Source of the DNA: Callipepla californica brunnescens
Taxonomy: Eukaryota; Chordata; Aves; Galliformes; Odontophoridae
Direction of reading: 5' to 3'
Assembly: GCA_023055505.1 (NCBI GenBank)
Contig: JALIRH010000002.1
Location: forward strand, 38,697,733-38,761,732
DNA: 64,000 nucleotides
Of the stretch, positions 1-12,558 are shown in pieces. Position numbers and translations under genes: made by a program. Every line of letters begins with the position of its first letter. The stretch's first letter is position 1. The notes beneath the pieces were generated by a model. That model searched no databases. It was not told the DNA's origin and worked only from the letters and a program-made list of their open reading frames with translations.

Positions 1-3000
1 AATTAACAGCACGCTGAGATCAACTACTGCAAATCCTTCAGCTTTCGCACGCAAAGCTGCAATGTGCAGCAGTTCGGCGGCTGGCTTGTTGGTTGATGTG
101 TCATCCATGCAGTATAAGCAGGAACATCCAAGGGAGAGGCCAAGAAAATAGCTGAGGGAGGGGAAATAACTACAGATAACCAACTTGAAGAGGCGTGCAT
201 TTTTGAGTTTAAGCTCACCGTTATCTTGTCCTAGCTCTCTGAGCGTGTTCTGTGTACTCAAAGCACAGAGATCTGGATTTTAACCCCACAGTGCCTCTGA
301 GAACTGTCTGTTTGTCCCTCCAATTATGGAAGCGATCACTTCTGAAACACTTCTAAAAATGAAGTCCAAAACTTGCTGAAGGTAATCTTAGGTTCTAACA
401 AAAAATGCTTAGAAGAAACAAAAGGCACGCTCTTGTTCTTGACTGAAGCACGTTGCAATATGCTGCTTCTCTTCAAGGAGTAACAGATCTCCTTTAAAGT
501 TCTGCTTTTAACTCACTTCTGCTTGAGCATATTTAATTCTGTATTTCCCTTGCCCTTCCTTTCAGCCTTAAATGCTTACACTTTGCGTATGTAATGTCAG
601 TCAGCTTCTTCCCATATTCTTTCATAAAGCAGCAGGTATCACATATAAGAATGGTAATAGTGATGCCCAAGGACCAATACTGCATGAACGTAAATCTCTG
701 AGACTGACTGGATCTCAGGGAATAACACTTAATCAATTTAAGATTTGGGTAATCAACTGGCAGGTTAGAAAGGTCATGTTGCTGTCTGTAGTTGTATTCC
801 CCACACTGATGAGGAGACTGGGAACAGCAGAAATATGCTGCCCTTCTACAAAAGTGAACTTCCTGACTTACATGGCTTCACCATCAAGTCTGTAAAAGGA
901 AAAGGCTGAGTACAGAGGCTGAGATTTTTGTTTCACATTTTGTTATTAGCAGAATATTACAACATACAAAGCAACACTTCTTAGGTATTAATAAAATTTT
1001 AGAGCAAAATGACCACTTCTCGATTTCTTAACACGGTGTACCATGCAGAAAGAAATCTTCTCTGTAGTTGCAAGAGGGCCAACACTCAGTGGAGCAAACT
1101 GCCCTTGTTAGTTGCGACACAAGGAAGGAGAACTACAGAAGCAAAGAGCAGCCTCTGTGCAACAAAGGAAGCTACACAAGTAGTGTTGCTCACTTGACAC
1201 TGAGTATAAGGGCAGGATACGTACAACAGTATACTGCAAATTCTGTGTATGTGTATTCAGAAATCATGTAGTTACCAACTTGGAGTCCAGATATAATCAC
1301 ATCTCTGCACAGACCTTACATTGATCCACTAGTGAAAATCTGTGTTTTTAAGTTAGTGCAAGCAGCATGGAGTTGCCTCTTAGTCTTTAGTTCTCCTCTA
1401 GCTTGCAACTTGATGTCAGAACATCTTCAATACAGTATTGTGTCTTTCAGAGGAGCTCATTAACTGCTTGAGCTAGGAGCGCTTAATTATTACTGAATTA
1501 CAGCATTTGTTTACAAACAGGGAGAGGAGCAGCACTGTGCAGTGAGTGTCTCCTAAACATCTTGGACTCATCCTTCTCTTTGACTCCAGTCAGGCAAACC
1601 ACAAATACATTTGCCACCCAAAGGATGTGCAAGTTCCAAGTCACACCATGCAGGGATGAGGGGATCCTCCTCTGTAGAAAGAGGAGTTCTGTCCTCGAGC
1701 TGTCCTTGGTGGGCACAGGAATGTATCAGTCAGAGTCTCCAGTGAGGGGCTCCCCTTTGCTTCACCCATTCTCATACCTCCAGGAAAATTAACTCTCTTT
1801 TTGTACTTATGGACTTCAACTTGCATAAGGGGGAATGAGGGGGGGGCAACCACAGTGGAGAAATGGCAAGACAATGTGTCCTCCTCTGTTGAAAATCATT
1901 ATCCTTGCAGAAATAATAAAATTCGTTCTCTTTATTGGCCATGCCACACTCAAATCCCACTTCAATCTGACTTAAACAATGGGTGTATTTTATCCAATGT
2001 AAGCATCCTTCTTCAGATGTAGAATCAGGGCAAGAGATGAACAGCTGGCTCTGTGCTACAGTGAGGGAACTTGGTTAGCCCTGATTTGCACAAAGAGCCT
2101 TTCTCATTACAGAAGACAAAATAAAAACTTAATGATTTAGATCCATGAGAGTACTTACTATTCACTATTTAAAAGTATATATATAATATTTTTATGACAA
2201 AAGTACATACTTCTTAAAAAAAGGAAGAGTAAGAAGTGAAAAGCAACAGGCACATGATTTAAAAAAGTGTTTTAACTATTAAAATACTAAAAAGTTTTAA
2301 ATATTAACATTTGTATCACGTAGGTGACAAAGACTTCACTGTAACGTTCTATAATCTTCCTTCAAACTAATGAACAAAAAAAAAAAACCCAACAAGATTG
2401 AATCCATACCAGGAAACAGACAGAAGTTACCTCAGATTCTAAATAAAAGATTAAATCTGTTAATTCCATGCCAAACTGCAATCATCTGTCTGATAAAATT
2501 TTTTCTGACTCATACTTAATATGTGCCTGTCCAGTACTTATCACTGACATAGCAAGACCACAAGTAATCTAACAGGGTTTTAAAATATTGACTTTTGTAG
2601 AAGAGTGGACTTTGGACAGATAGGTCCTCTATGTACAGGTACACTTCTCTTCTGTAAATCCTAATCTTTAAGCTTTGCTAAAACACAATGGTACTGTTAC
2701 ATACAATGTGTCTGTGTGTGTGCATACACACAAGCATAAGCATGTAAATATGACGTACACTGTAGGCAAAATAAATATTTTTAGTATTCTAGATTACTTT
2801 TATTATTCAATATGCTTAAGAGACATTCCTATTAGATTATGCTTGCTCAACTGTGGCATGTCTTTTCTGCGTATCCACAAATCAAAATTGCCTGTTATGT
2901 TCCCAGACAGCAATGAAAACATTTTAAAGACTTCACATGACTGAGAAAATGCAAAATGTGCTTGCAGCACGTGCAGGAATTAACCCTGACCTATTAGCAA

Positions 3001-5452
3001 ATCATCTTAAACTGCCTGATAGTTGCGCTGCTTGCTAGAAAGTGACTGATAGTAACAAAACAGCATTTACTTTTCCATCCAATAATTCTTGCCATAGATG
3101 ATGACTGTGCTGCTTGGTACATAATAAGTTGCTTTCTTTTGCTCTCCTAACAATCCTCCTTAGTTGCACAGCACAGTAGATAACAGAAGTCACCTTCTAC
3201 TAGCCTTCTCGGCTTGTTCTGCCATTCACTGCTAAGTCAAATGGCATACGTTCATAAGTGCACACAAACATACACACTTGCCCAATGATTTTTGATAAAA
3301 AACATAACAAATTAAAGAGAAAAGTCCTTGTAATTATTTTTAGAGACCATGTAAACGATAAATCTGTATCTACAGACTTGGTACATCTCTGATCCTGTGA
3401 ACATTTCATATTGTATGTTACACAGCAAAAATCTAACAATTTAGAACTTGGAATTTTCAGAGCAGTATTTCACTGGTTTCCTGTTTCTCAAGTTATACTA
3501 AGCAGTTACAGTGTCAAACAATACTCTGATCTGAACTGAGCAGAATCTGTTTCTCTCAAAAGCATGAAGTTTCATGTACAGTTCTGGTCTGGAAGCTGTG
3601 CGTGTGATGTGCCTGACTCAATTTTTAAACAGTACAGCTATGCTGCTCTGATTTTTGATCACAAAGCAGCTTATAGTTGGGGGATTTTTCCATTTCAATA
3701 ACTATACCACAGGTTTAGAGGAAAATGACAGAAAACATCAGAAACATCAAAGACAACAAAAGGAGAAAAACAATGTACCTAACTAGGAAAGAAGACTGAG
3801 TAGGGGAGAGGAAGAACAGAGGAGTCTCCTCCAATGTCTTCCCCAGCTCTGACTCAGCACTTCTCTGTTTCCTCCTCTGTTTCTCTTCCGATTGTAATCC
3901 AAATGCAAACAGTTTTCTTTTGACGTTATTATTGTTGCAGACACAATATCAAGAACTCAAAAATAAAGCAATTCCTACCCCTCTATGAAACATTTCTTTA
4001 CTCAACATTAGAAAAAAATTCACTAAAAATTGCATAGGGGTCAAGCAATCCAATGCAAGCTAGCTTTCCATATAATTTACCTATTAAGATCTGGCAGTAC
4101 ACACCCTACGCAACACTGTTTTCTCAGACTTGAGTAATGCAAGCAACAAAAAAACAAGGTAAAAAAACTGAGCCTACTAAACTAGCATCTCAGTTAAAAA
4201 ACAGATATATGAAATAATGTTGTTGACAAAATTATTTACATACTTCAATAACAATCTTCTGTAATACATTAGAAATTATTCATGCCATATTAAATCACTA
4301 GAATTCTAATATAAAACTTTTCATTCACTGAGTACTCCCGTTTGACCCTGCAGTGCTGGTTACTGAACAGACTCATGATAGAAGTACTGAATATGCAAAG
4401 CAGCAGTCACTACTGCTGAATAAAACCGCAGAAAAAACCCTGAATTTCTGATGCATAAACAGTCATTAAAATAATAATATATATATTAAAAACTTTAATG
4501 TAATTACTTAAATTATGCTCTAAGTGGAACTCAACTTTTAACCACAGCAATTACTGAAGCGTTTCAGGACCTCAAAACCTCAGAGATGTGGGTGGCTCTT
4601 TCAGATGGCAGTCTCTTTGGAAGAGGGAAAACCAAAGGAAGGAAGTTATGACTTCCTTGCTCTGTGGAGAAGTCTTACTATTACATTTCCTGTCAACGTC
4701 TACCAGTTGAAACATTTTGTTTTATAACAGTTAGCAGGAGTGCTACACTTCTAAGTATAAAGTAAAATAGAAGAGAAAGTATACAGTCACAGAATCACAG
4801 GGGTTGGAAGAGACCTCAAGAGATTATTGAGTCCACTCCCCTGCTAAAGCAGGTTCCCCACAACAGGTCACACAGGTAGGTATCCAGATTGATCTTGAAC
4901 GTCTCCAGAAAAGGAGACTCCACAACCTTTGTAGGCAACCTATTCCAGTGCTCCATCACCATTACTATAAAGAAGTTCTTCTGCATGTTTATATGGAACT
5001 TCCTATGTTCAAGTTTTAGGCCATTACTCCTTGTCCTGTCACAACACACCACCAAGAAGAACTTGGCCTCATCCATTTGCTACCCATCTCTCTTTAGATA
5101 TTTATAAACATTAATTAGATCTCCCCTCAGTCTTCTTTTTCTCAGGCTGAACAGATCCAGATTACTCAGCCTTTCCTCATAAGAGAGGTGCTTCAGGCCC
5201 TTTATCATCTGCTGGACTCCTTCTAGGAGATTCCTGTCTTTTTTGAACTGGGGAGTCCAGAACTGGACACAGTAGATTAAATGAGGCCTCACCAGGGCTG
5301 AATAGAGGAGGAGAATCACTTTCCTCAACCTGCTCGCCATGCTCTTGTAAATGCAGGATACCATTGGCCTTCTTCATCACAATGGCACACTGCTGGATTA
5401 TGGCCAATCTGCTATCCACAAGAACACACAGCTCTTTCTCTGCAGAGGTTGT

Positions 5453-5815
5453 TTACAGCAGGTCATTCCCTAACCTGTACTGATACATGCAATTATTCCT
5501 CCCCAGGTGCAAGATTCTATACTTGTTGAACCTAACCAGGTTCCTCCCTGCCCAACTCTCCAGTGTGTCCAGGTCCTGTTGAACGATATAACAGCTTTCT
5601 GGTGTGTCAGTCACTCTTCTTAGCTTTGTATCATCAGCAAACTTGCTAAGGGTAGACTGTATCCCTTCATCCAGGTCACTGATGAAGATGTTGAAGAAGG
5701 CCTGACCCAGCACTGACCCCTCGGGAATACAGCTAGTTACAGGCTTCCAATCAACCATGCTGCTGATGGCAACCCTCTGAGCTCTTCCAGTCAGCCAGTT
5801 CTCAGCTGACCTCAC
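5453..5815 (-). pseudogene. CR1 ORF2 reverse transcriptase fragment
   Basis: This is the open piece of the CR1 polymerase inside the element at 4787-6026. It reads through PEGSVLGQAFFNIFISDLDEG and then SKFADDTKL, the CR1 form of the reverse-transcriptase catalytic YxDD/FADD box, followed by the DLDTLESWAGRNLVRFN region. The upstream domains (endonuclease, fingers) are missing because of 5' truncation. The reading frame continues, shifted, in 5080-5364 ([20 protein letters not shown]) and 4816-5076 ([14 protein letters not shown]). Confidence 0.9.
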
Positions 5816-5870
5816 TGCTCACTCACCTATCCTGCCCTTTCTAAGCTTCATAACAAGAATGTTGTGGGAG

Positions 5871-5955
5871 ATCATAGAATCATAGAATCATACTCAAGAG
5901 ATCATCGAGTCCAACCCCCCTGCTGCCAAAGCAGGTTCGATACACCAGGTCACAC
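5871..5955 (-). mobile_element. Short CR1 3' tail nested in an older CR1
   Basis: These 85 bases are a CR1 3' end (atcatagaatcatagaatca, then gagtccaacccccctgct and gcaggttcg in plus-strand view). They interrupt the host CR1 between GTTGTGGGAG and GGTGTCAAACACC, which are adjacent in an intact CR1. Insert and host have the same orientation. No clear target duplication longer than 2-5 bases is visible, as is usual for CR1. Confidence 0.88.
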
Positions 5956-6076
5956 ATGGTGTCAAACACCTTGCTGAAGTCAAGGTACACAACAGACACT
6001 ACTCTCACCCCATCTACTTAGCCACTGAAGAGTAGAGGAAAAATCTGATTGGTACAGAACAGGGAATTAAGAGACT

Positions 6077-6120
6077 GAAAAAAAAGAAAAAAAAAAAGAG
6101 AGAGAAGAAAAGAGAGAAAA
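6077..6120 (+). repeat. Polypurine (A/AG) tract
   Basis: A runs and AGAGAG units lie between the outer CR1 and the tail at 6150. Confidence 0.85.
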
Positions 6121-6149
6121 CTGTGACCAGTACTACATATAGGAGTAAA

Positions 6150-6270
6150 TCACAGAATCATAGAGTGGTTTGGTCTGGAAGGGACCTTAAAGGTCATCTA
6201 GCTCCAACCTCCTGCTGTGGGCAGGGACAATTCTCACTAGACCAGGCTGCTCAAAGCCCCATCCAACCTA
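6150..6270 (-). mobile_element. CR1 3' tail of a different subtype
   Basis: In plus-strand view it runs tcacagaatcatagag, TGGTCTGGAAGGGACCTTAAA, GGTCATCTAGCTCCAAC, then GGCTGCTCAAAGCCCCATCC. This is the CR1 subtype with a short 3' end and a GGGCAGGGACA block, in reverse orientation. It is truncated at about 6270. Confidence 0.9.
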
Positions 6271-6597
6271 TGGATATGCATTTTCACCAGCAATGAACAA
6301 AAGACTGCATGCATAAAAATCTGCACCAGCAGAGGTGACATACTGTTGCTATAGCCTCTGCTGAAACACACCACCCACCCCTCAACTGTGCTCACATCCA
6401 TTGTTTTGTCCCCATAAACAGTCAGCAAGCATCAATGAAAGTGCAATTTTTTCCTCATGGAGGAACTCAGTTCCACACCTTTGCTTCATTCGCCCTCCCT
6501 CCAGATGCCACTGCATCAGACTGCCCCTCTGCTGCCATCTGTCACATGTCAACAAAATGTAATGGAACACTGGTGGGATGGTTCAACCACTATCAGA

Positions 6598-6917
6598 GGG
6601 GATCTGATCCACGTCTAAAGACTGGGAGGCAAAGGGACGAGGCTGGACTCTTCTCTGCAGTGTGTGGCAATAGGACAAGGGGAAATGGCCACAGAGGCAT
6701 AGGAAGTTCCACACAAATGTGTGTGGGAACTTCTTCCCAGTGCAGGACGGAGCACTGGCACAGGCTGCACAGAGAGGTGGTGGAGTCACCTCCTCTGGAG
6801 ATGTTCCAGACCCACCTGGACGCCTACCTGTGCAACCTGGGCTAGGGAGCTGCTTTGGCAGGGGGTTGGACTCGATGATCTCTAGAGGTCCTTTCCATCC
6901 CCTAGAGTTCTGTGATT
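6598..6917 (+). mobile_element. CR1 LINE 3' fragment, opposite orientation
   Basis: This is a forward CR1 3' end. It includes GACAAGGGGAAATGG, GAACTTCTTCCCAGTG, GAGCACTGGCACAGGCTG, AGAGAGGTGGTGGAGTC, then GGGGGTTGGACTCGATGATC and the final TTCTGTGATT. The first 20 or so bases are poorly matched, so the 5' border is approximate. It faces the element at 4787-6026. Confidence 0.9.
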
Positions 6918-7965
6918 ACGTCTCTGACATAGTGAGCTGATATAATATAATAGGAGGCATTATTTTCAGAGCAGTCCTTGCATATGTCGATTTTATCAAT
7001 ATCCATGCGATAGTCTCATCCTTTTTAAAAACTTTTCAACATTTTTTTTAATTTAGGGACAAAGCTGGCATTGACACCCTGCATTAATTACATATTGTGC
7101 TAAAGCATTTTCCCTCTTTCATTTTTAAACTGGTGTAATTTTACTGCTCTGTTGGATATAAACTCTTCATCTTTCAACCTTGCAGAAAACATAAGGAGAA
7201 GAATATAGTATGTCTGTTATAGTTGGTAGTAAAACAAGTCAGTGCCTGGCAATTGAGGTGAAAGGCCACAGACTATCAAAACACAGAACACTGTTCCATG
7301 TGGAACTCTGGTCAGAGCTAATAACATAAAGGTAATATTTTTTGTTGGTAAAGACAGATATCTAACTACAAAGTTTATCCTAGTTTATTGAAATCAGTGT
7401 ATGGTAGGAAGCAGCAGACTATGCCAATTTGCAGTTTATTTTTGAGACATTTTAGTGAGTGCTCAGTCCCTGCATCTAATTGCATCCGTTTTTTAGTCCC
7501 TGAAATGCAAATTCAACTCACTACAGTAATTTAAAAATTGTATGTACTGGAATTATTTTAAATAGTACTTTAAATTAAATACTTGATGATGAGGATGAAT
7601 GACGGCCTGGAAAATATTTTAACAGTAACAGTATTCCATTGATGAGAAACCTTGAGAACTTCTCGTATCTGATAAATGAAAATCTCCTCTGTCTAACAGG
7701 ATGACTGAGGAAGCTCTCTGTCTCCATAACAGAGATTACAGTCCACGTGACAGAAGGACAAAAGGCACATATGGAATCTTATTAGCCATTCTTGGCTTTC
7801 TCCAGATCATGTGCTACAAAGGCAGAAAAAAAGAAGCTGTGTATTTTCCCTCATATTTCCTACATTTTACTCCCTTTTATCCATTTTAAAAGTCACTGTC
7901 AAACTCCAGGAAACAAACAGTTTAAGAGCCATCTCCTTCCAAAAAAGAGTTGGTATTCTGGACGG

Positions 7966-7984
7966 AAAAAAAAAAAAAAAAAAA
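7966..7984 (+). repeat. Poly-A run (19 A)
   Basis: 19 uninterrupted A follow GGACGG. No retroposed gene is recognisable just upstream. Confidence 0.9.
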
Positions 7985-8035
7985 GCAAATGTCTTTCTGT
8001 CAGAGCAGACCACAGAGTTGTTCTTCACTCATGTG

Positions 8036-8225
8036 CTACAAGCCAAGGTTGGGAACTTTACAAGCATATCCCATCATGTGCTCAGTTATACCAGCGTCTC
8101 CTGAAACCCATTTATCCAGTGGCAATGTGTTCCACAGCCCAATTATACTCTCCATGGATAAGAACTCCCTTATATTCATTTCAGCTATGGCTTTACTGTT
8201 CACACCTAGATTGACACAAAACATG
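8036..8225 (-). mobile_element. Possible ancient LINE (CR1/L3-like) 3' remnant
   Basis: On the minus strand a stretch reads TTGGGCTGTGGAACACATTG, then CCACTGGATAAATGG, resembling the GGAACA..TTGCC segment shared by CR1/L3-type LINE ORF2 ends. It has no recognisable 3' tail and is highly diverged. Chance similarity is possible. Confidence 0.3.
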
Positions 8226-9930
8226 TCCTGACACTTAAAAGTAATAGCAAGTTATAAAGCAGAACTTAAGCTAAAAGAATTAAGAAAGAAGTAATAACAA
8301 TCCCCCCACCCACCCAACTTGTACACTGAAATCACGTTTAACCACCACCACACTGTCCCTGAAGCTACTCCAGTCAATTTCTTTTCATGTTTCCTAGCAG
8401 GGTTACCACCAGCACAGCTCCAGCTGAGCCACCAGCATTTTCAGCAGTGTGTCTTCTAATCGTCTTCAGAATAGCCAGAAGTAAGTTACTGCTGCTTTGA
8501 AAGAGAATTTACATTAGAAAAAGTCTGTCTCTTATTAGTTAGGCTGAGTACTGGAAACACCAGCAGCCAGTTGTAAAACTTCATTTGTATCCAGAATTCC
8601 AAAGCCATTATTTAATTTGTTTGGAAAAAATGTAACTTGAAAAAAAAAAACACAAAAAACAGCAAAATAATTAAATAAGAAGACGTGTTTGTTATTAAAG
8701 ATCCATAAAAATGCAAGTAGGCTTGAAATCCAAAGGATCTGAAAATTAACACTGCAAATACATAAAAAGAAAAACATACTGAATAAGGCTGGCTGGAAAA
8801 CAACAATTCCATTTTGCTAAACATTTCAAGGCTTTGAAATTTGTTTTTGTTCCAATATGAAACAAAAATGAGACTTTCTGAAAGTTTTCATGAAATGAAA
8901 AAGAGAGAGAGCATTCACTCCCTCTGGACCTGAAAAAGTCTTCCCAGTAAAATTGTCTCCAAAATAGATAAAGTTTCTGTGAAACTTTCTGGTTTTGATG
9001 AAACAGCATTTTTTCATCAGGAAAAAAGTGTCAGATGAAATATTATAGCCATTCTAATACTGAAGGCTTATCAAGGTAGGATGTTTTTAACAGAATAAAT
9101 CATGTTGAGAATTAAACCAATCTAGTAATATTTATATACCTCCCCATGTGGATACCATATCAGTTCCCATAGAAAGATACTTCAAAAGATAACTCTGTAA
9201 GATCTACTTAAAGTGGTGGTGTTTTTTTATCTAACGTATTTAACATATTTTAAGAAAGTAAAAACGAATCAAAGAATAAGCAAGATGAAGGAAGTATCAG
9301 AACGTCATTTATTAATTAGTTGTGGGGATTTTTCTGTAAGACTGTGGATGCTCTTATTCCAAAATAAGAAAGGTTTTATCATAAGAGAGTTTTTCAGTTT
9401 TTGGTTTGTTTGTTTTGGTTTTGACTTTTTTTTTTAGAGATACTTAAACCGTGCTTTCAAAAATGTATAGGCCTTACTGAATTAAGCTCTCAAATGCCAA
9501 TGGAAAATCTTTGCTTGAAACTTCAACTCAGACAAAAACAAACAGAAAAACAGAAAAAAAACCCCATATTGTAATAAACAGCCTTGCAATGAAGAGAGAT
9601 GAACTAATGTTTTTAAGCCTTTGAATTTACTGAAGAGGAAGAATATTCCTATTTTATGAACCACTGCATAAGCTAATTCTAAATTCTATTCTCTGCTAAG
9701 TGTGTTTTTGCGTGTCGGTTTATTTATGCATATTTGGGAGTATGTTTGGTTCAAGTGCAATTGGATCCAGCTGATGCCTACTTGATGCCCTAAAAATGGC
9801 TGTGAGGATATTTAATCAAACAGAGGCTGATTCAGTTGTTCCAAAGAACATTGACCACATAAATAAATAAAATGGCAGATCACCTCAGCCTGCCACAGCA
9901 CTCAACACATTCTTCTCAAACAGTTCTCAC

Positions 9931-10089
9931 CTTCCTCTTGTGGTTCTTTGCAAAACTTTCATTCCAGCTAAACAGCAGAATTTTCCTTCCCATCTCTTGC
10001 AATACTGCTCAATGTCTTCTGCAGAGTCCAGACACTGTAGCTGTACTTCACTGAACATGCCATAGGCATCCTGGACAAGGAGGCATAAC
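9931..10089 (-). CDS. SPIDR: SPIDR internal exon (third)
   Basis: This 159-nt exon starts after aatgttttacag and ends at GGAAG|gtgaga on the minus strand, phase 2 in and phase 2 out. The peptide contains LCLLVQDAYGMFSEVQL, then a lineage-variable stretch, then GMKVLQRTTRGR. These match human SPIDR (CLLVQDACGMFGEV and GMKVLQKVTRGR, from memory). It follows 47513-47763 directly in the protein, so the 37-kb interval between them is a single intron with no missing conserved block. The next human segment (IFSLIDTLWPP and onwards) was not found at lower coordinates, so the following exon is probably outside the window. Confidence 0.9.
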
Positions 10090-10769
10090 CTGTAAAACAT
10101 TCCTCTGTTATTCATTTATTATTGTTTATAACAAAATGAGCAAATGTATCCTCTTCAATATCTGGAGAAATCCCACCAAATAACAAATATTAGTACTCAT
10201 ATCAGCAAATGAAACCGACCTCATCAAAAGTTTTCCCATATACATCTGCAGGAGGTAACAGGGCCATAAAAAAGAGAAGTCTTACTGAAACTTAGAACAG
10301 AGTGCATCCATTCAGGATTAGAGAAACTAACTACTAAACAATATCTGCTTTGTGTATTTATAAAGAAAGTCACATTTTTGCCTAACTTGAGATGAACTTT
10401 TCAGTGCAGACAAAGTAGAGATGCAAATGTATGTACGTGTGTGAATAAATATATCTGCTTAGAAATAAACAAAGCAACATATTTCATGAGTAATAATCAC
10501 AAATATTGAAATTGGTAAAGCAAGCATTATTTTTTTTTCTGATTTCAAAAGAGTTCTGAGGATTCAAGACAATGAAATGTCAATTTTATTACATTTTGAG
10601 AAAAAACACAGACCATAGATTAGTAAATTCAATACTCAGTATGAAAAAGGGGGGGACTATTTTAAGGAGGTAATTAAAAAACCTGCTAAACAAACAATTT
10701 GATTGAAGTGATTTATGGAACCAGGGCTGAGAACTACTGCTTAACCAACTTGTTGGCATTTCAAGAAGA

Positions 10770-10850
10770 TACTAGCGTCATAGCAGATAAGGCAAAAGTC
10801 AGTGGATGTCATACATTTAGACAGACAAAAATGTGTTTCACAAGGTTGTG
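10770..10850 (+). mobile_element. Possible decayed CR1 reverse-transcriptase fragment
   Basis: The stretch ATAGCAGATAAGGCAAAAG followed by GTGGATGTCATACATTTAGA resembles the CR1 segment encoding the start of the reverse-transcriptase A region (DVVYLDF). It is much eroded. With the tail at 11024-11096 in the same orientation it may be one element with a large internal deletion. Confidence 0.4.
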
Positions 10851-10859
10851 CACCTGAGA

Positions 10860-10884
10860 TGAGTCACAACAATAGCTTGAGTCA
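10860..10884 (+). promoter_or_regulatory. Two AP-1 (TRE) consensus sites
   Basis: Two perfect TGAGTCA motifs lie at 10860-10866 and 10878-10884 in the same orientation, 18 bp apart. Each is the palindromic AP-1 binding consensus. They sit in the SPIDR intron about 770 bp from an exon. Function is inferred only from the motifs. Confidence 0.3.
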
Positions 10885-11023
10885 TGGAGGAAGGGGGTTG
10901 CTGTCTGCCCAAATCAAACAGTTAAGCATGGAAACTTTTCAAACAGCAAGAAATAGATTTGAGGGTAGAACAAGTGTCTTTATTTCTAAATGAAACTCAG
11001 GAATGTAGTGGAGAGCAGAATCC

Positions 11024-11096
11024 CAGGGCAACCTGTTTGAGCAAAGAACCAGAAGACTTCCAAAGAGTCTTTCCAACCTCAACCATTCTGTGATTC
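11024..11096 (+). mobile_element. CR1 3' tail, decayed
   Basis: It contains CAGGGCAACCTGTTTGAGCA and then AGTCTTTCCAACCTCAACC with ATTCTGTGATTC, the CR1 3' terminus. The middle (the GGTTGGA..GATGATC block) is degraded. Confidence 0.75.
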
Positions 11097-12558
11097 AATT
11101 CATTTCAAAAGTTGATGCCAAAAAAACTTTCTCCAGAGAAGTACCATTGCTCATAGCAAGCCAACCCCAACTGCTTTTGGAGAACACCATATAACGTGCT
11201 ATACGCTTCCCAAAAACATCCAACAGTAGTCATACATCTCCAAAAAACTTACTTCAAATGAAATGAGCTCCTATACTTCTCCGTAAGAAATCTTACATTT
11301 TCTTAGTAGGGAGATTTAGGCACACAAAAGACCATTAATTACAGTTTCCTTGTTCATTATGAACTATTTTTTTCTATATACTACAAGGATACAACTTTCT
11401 GAAGCCTTTTAGAGATCAGTAGATGCTCAAGCACAAGCTAAGAGTTCTAAATTTTTTTTAATACAAGTGCTGGTTTTGAGGACGAGGGAGTGGTGGGACT
11501 GAGCACAAAAGAGGGCCCCATATTTTCTCAGCATCTCTAACTGTAAGGGTTACACAAAACAGAACCTTCACCAGGTAAAGCAAAGTAAGCTTAGGTACAA
11601 TTCTTCCATTGCCTGGCAACGTTAGGATGTCTTTCACAGCCACAGAACACTGCCTCTACCTTGAGCAATGACAAAACAGGAAGAAAACAAATGCTGTTGT
11701 GAAGTGTGAGGTGGAAAGATCCATATTCCAGTTTGCAGCAGGAGGGATGCTCCCAATTTAGGCAAGTGTATGACTGGCCTAATACAAAACTGTGTCCTAA
11801 GTGGCTGCATCTCAAGCTTAATTTTCTATGTAAAACACCAAGTAAGATCCCTGTGGATTGGTATCACAAAATCATTTCGAACTCAGCAAGATGAAGACTG
11901 CCAAGCTATGGCCGTGACAGCACAGAAGCAGAGCAACCACTGTTGCCTGCCATGTTGGGGCCTTGCAGTCACTTACAGTTCTGTCAAGTTTTAACTGATT
12001 GGACTGAAAGCTCTCTTGCCATTGTTTTGTTTGGAAAAACAAAGCTAATATACTCTAGACTTCTCTGAAAACCAGATTGAGGAGAACAGAAAAAAAAAAA
12101 ATCAAACAGTTTTGTTTACACTAACAAAACATTCAGTGACTCTTAATCATGAAAAATCAGGCTTTCATATCTTGGAGCAAGCAAGGGCCAACTGAGCTAG
12201 TGTCTTAGATCCAATCAGTTCAGCAGTCTGTTAACTGATCACTGGAATTTCTCCTGTCTTTAGTGAGAAATAACTGAGCGCAAGTAAGCCTCAGACTAGC
12301 TGGCACCACACTCATATTAAGTCCCCTGGGACACATTAATTGCCCGAATAAAATTAACTCAGTTGGTGCCGAATATATCAAGTCACTGAAAGTGTATTTC
12401 CCTCACCCTTTTAAGTCAAGCAAAGAGATGGCTGCTGTTAAGACATGGAAATCTCAGCTTCCCAGGTTCCAGCCTGCATATTTCCAACCCTTCATGGTGA
12501 CAACTTCAATGGCTAGGACAGGAGACAGATCTAACAAAAAAAAATACTGTAGTCTAAT

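Larger units (their letters stand above)
4787..6026 (-). mobile_element. CR1 LINE, 5'-truncated, interrupted by a second CR1
   Basis: Read on the minus strand, this is the 3' part of a CR1 retrotransposon. It covers the end of the reverse transcriptase, the C-terminal ORF2 region, and the 3' UTR ending at tcacagaatcac (plus-strand view). The element is continuous from 4787 to 5870 and resumes at 5956 (GGTGTCAAACACCTTGCTG and onwards) up to about 6026, with a shorter CR1 piece between. Frameshifts split the coding part into several frames, so it is inactive. Orientation is the same as SPIDR. Confidence 0.93.
1..9930 (-). other. Downstream SPIDR intronic sequence
   Basis: This is sequence 3' of the third visible SPIDR exon, starting with gtgaga on the minus strand. 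I see no exon matching the next part of SPIDR. Positions 1-4780 show no repeat or gene I can support. Positions 4787-6917 are a CR1 cluster. Positions 6920-9900 hold a run of 19 A, a possible ancient LINE remnant and AT-rich DNA. Confidence 0.6.
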
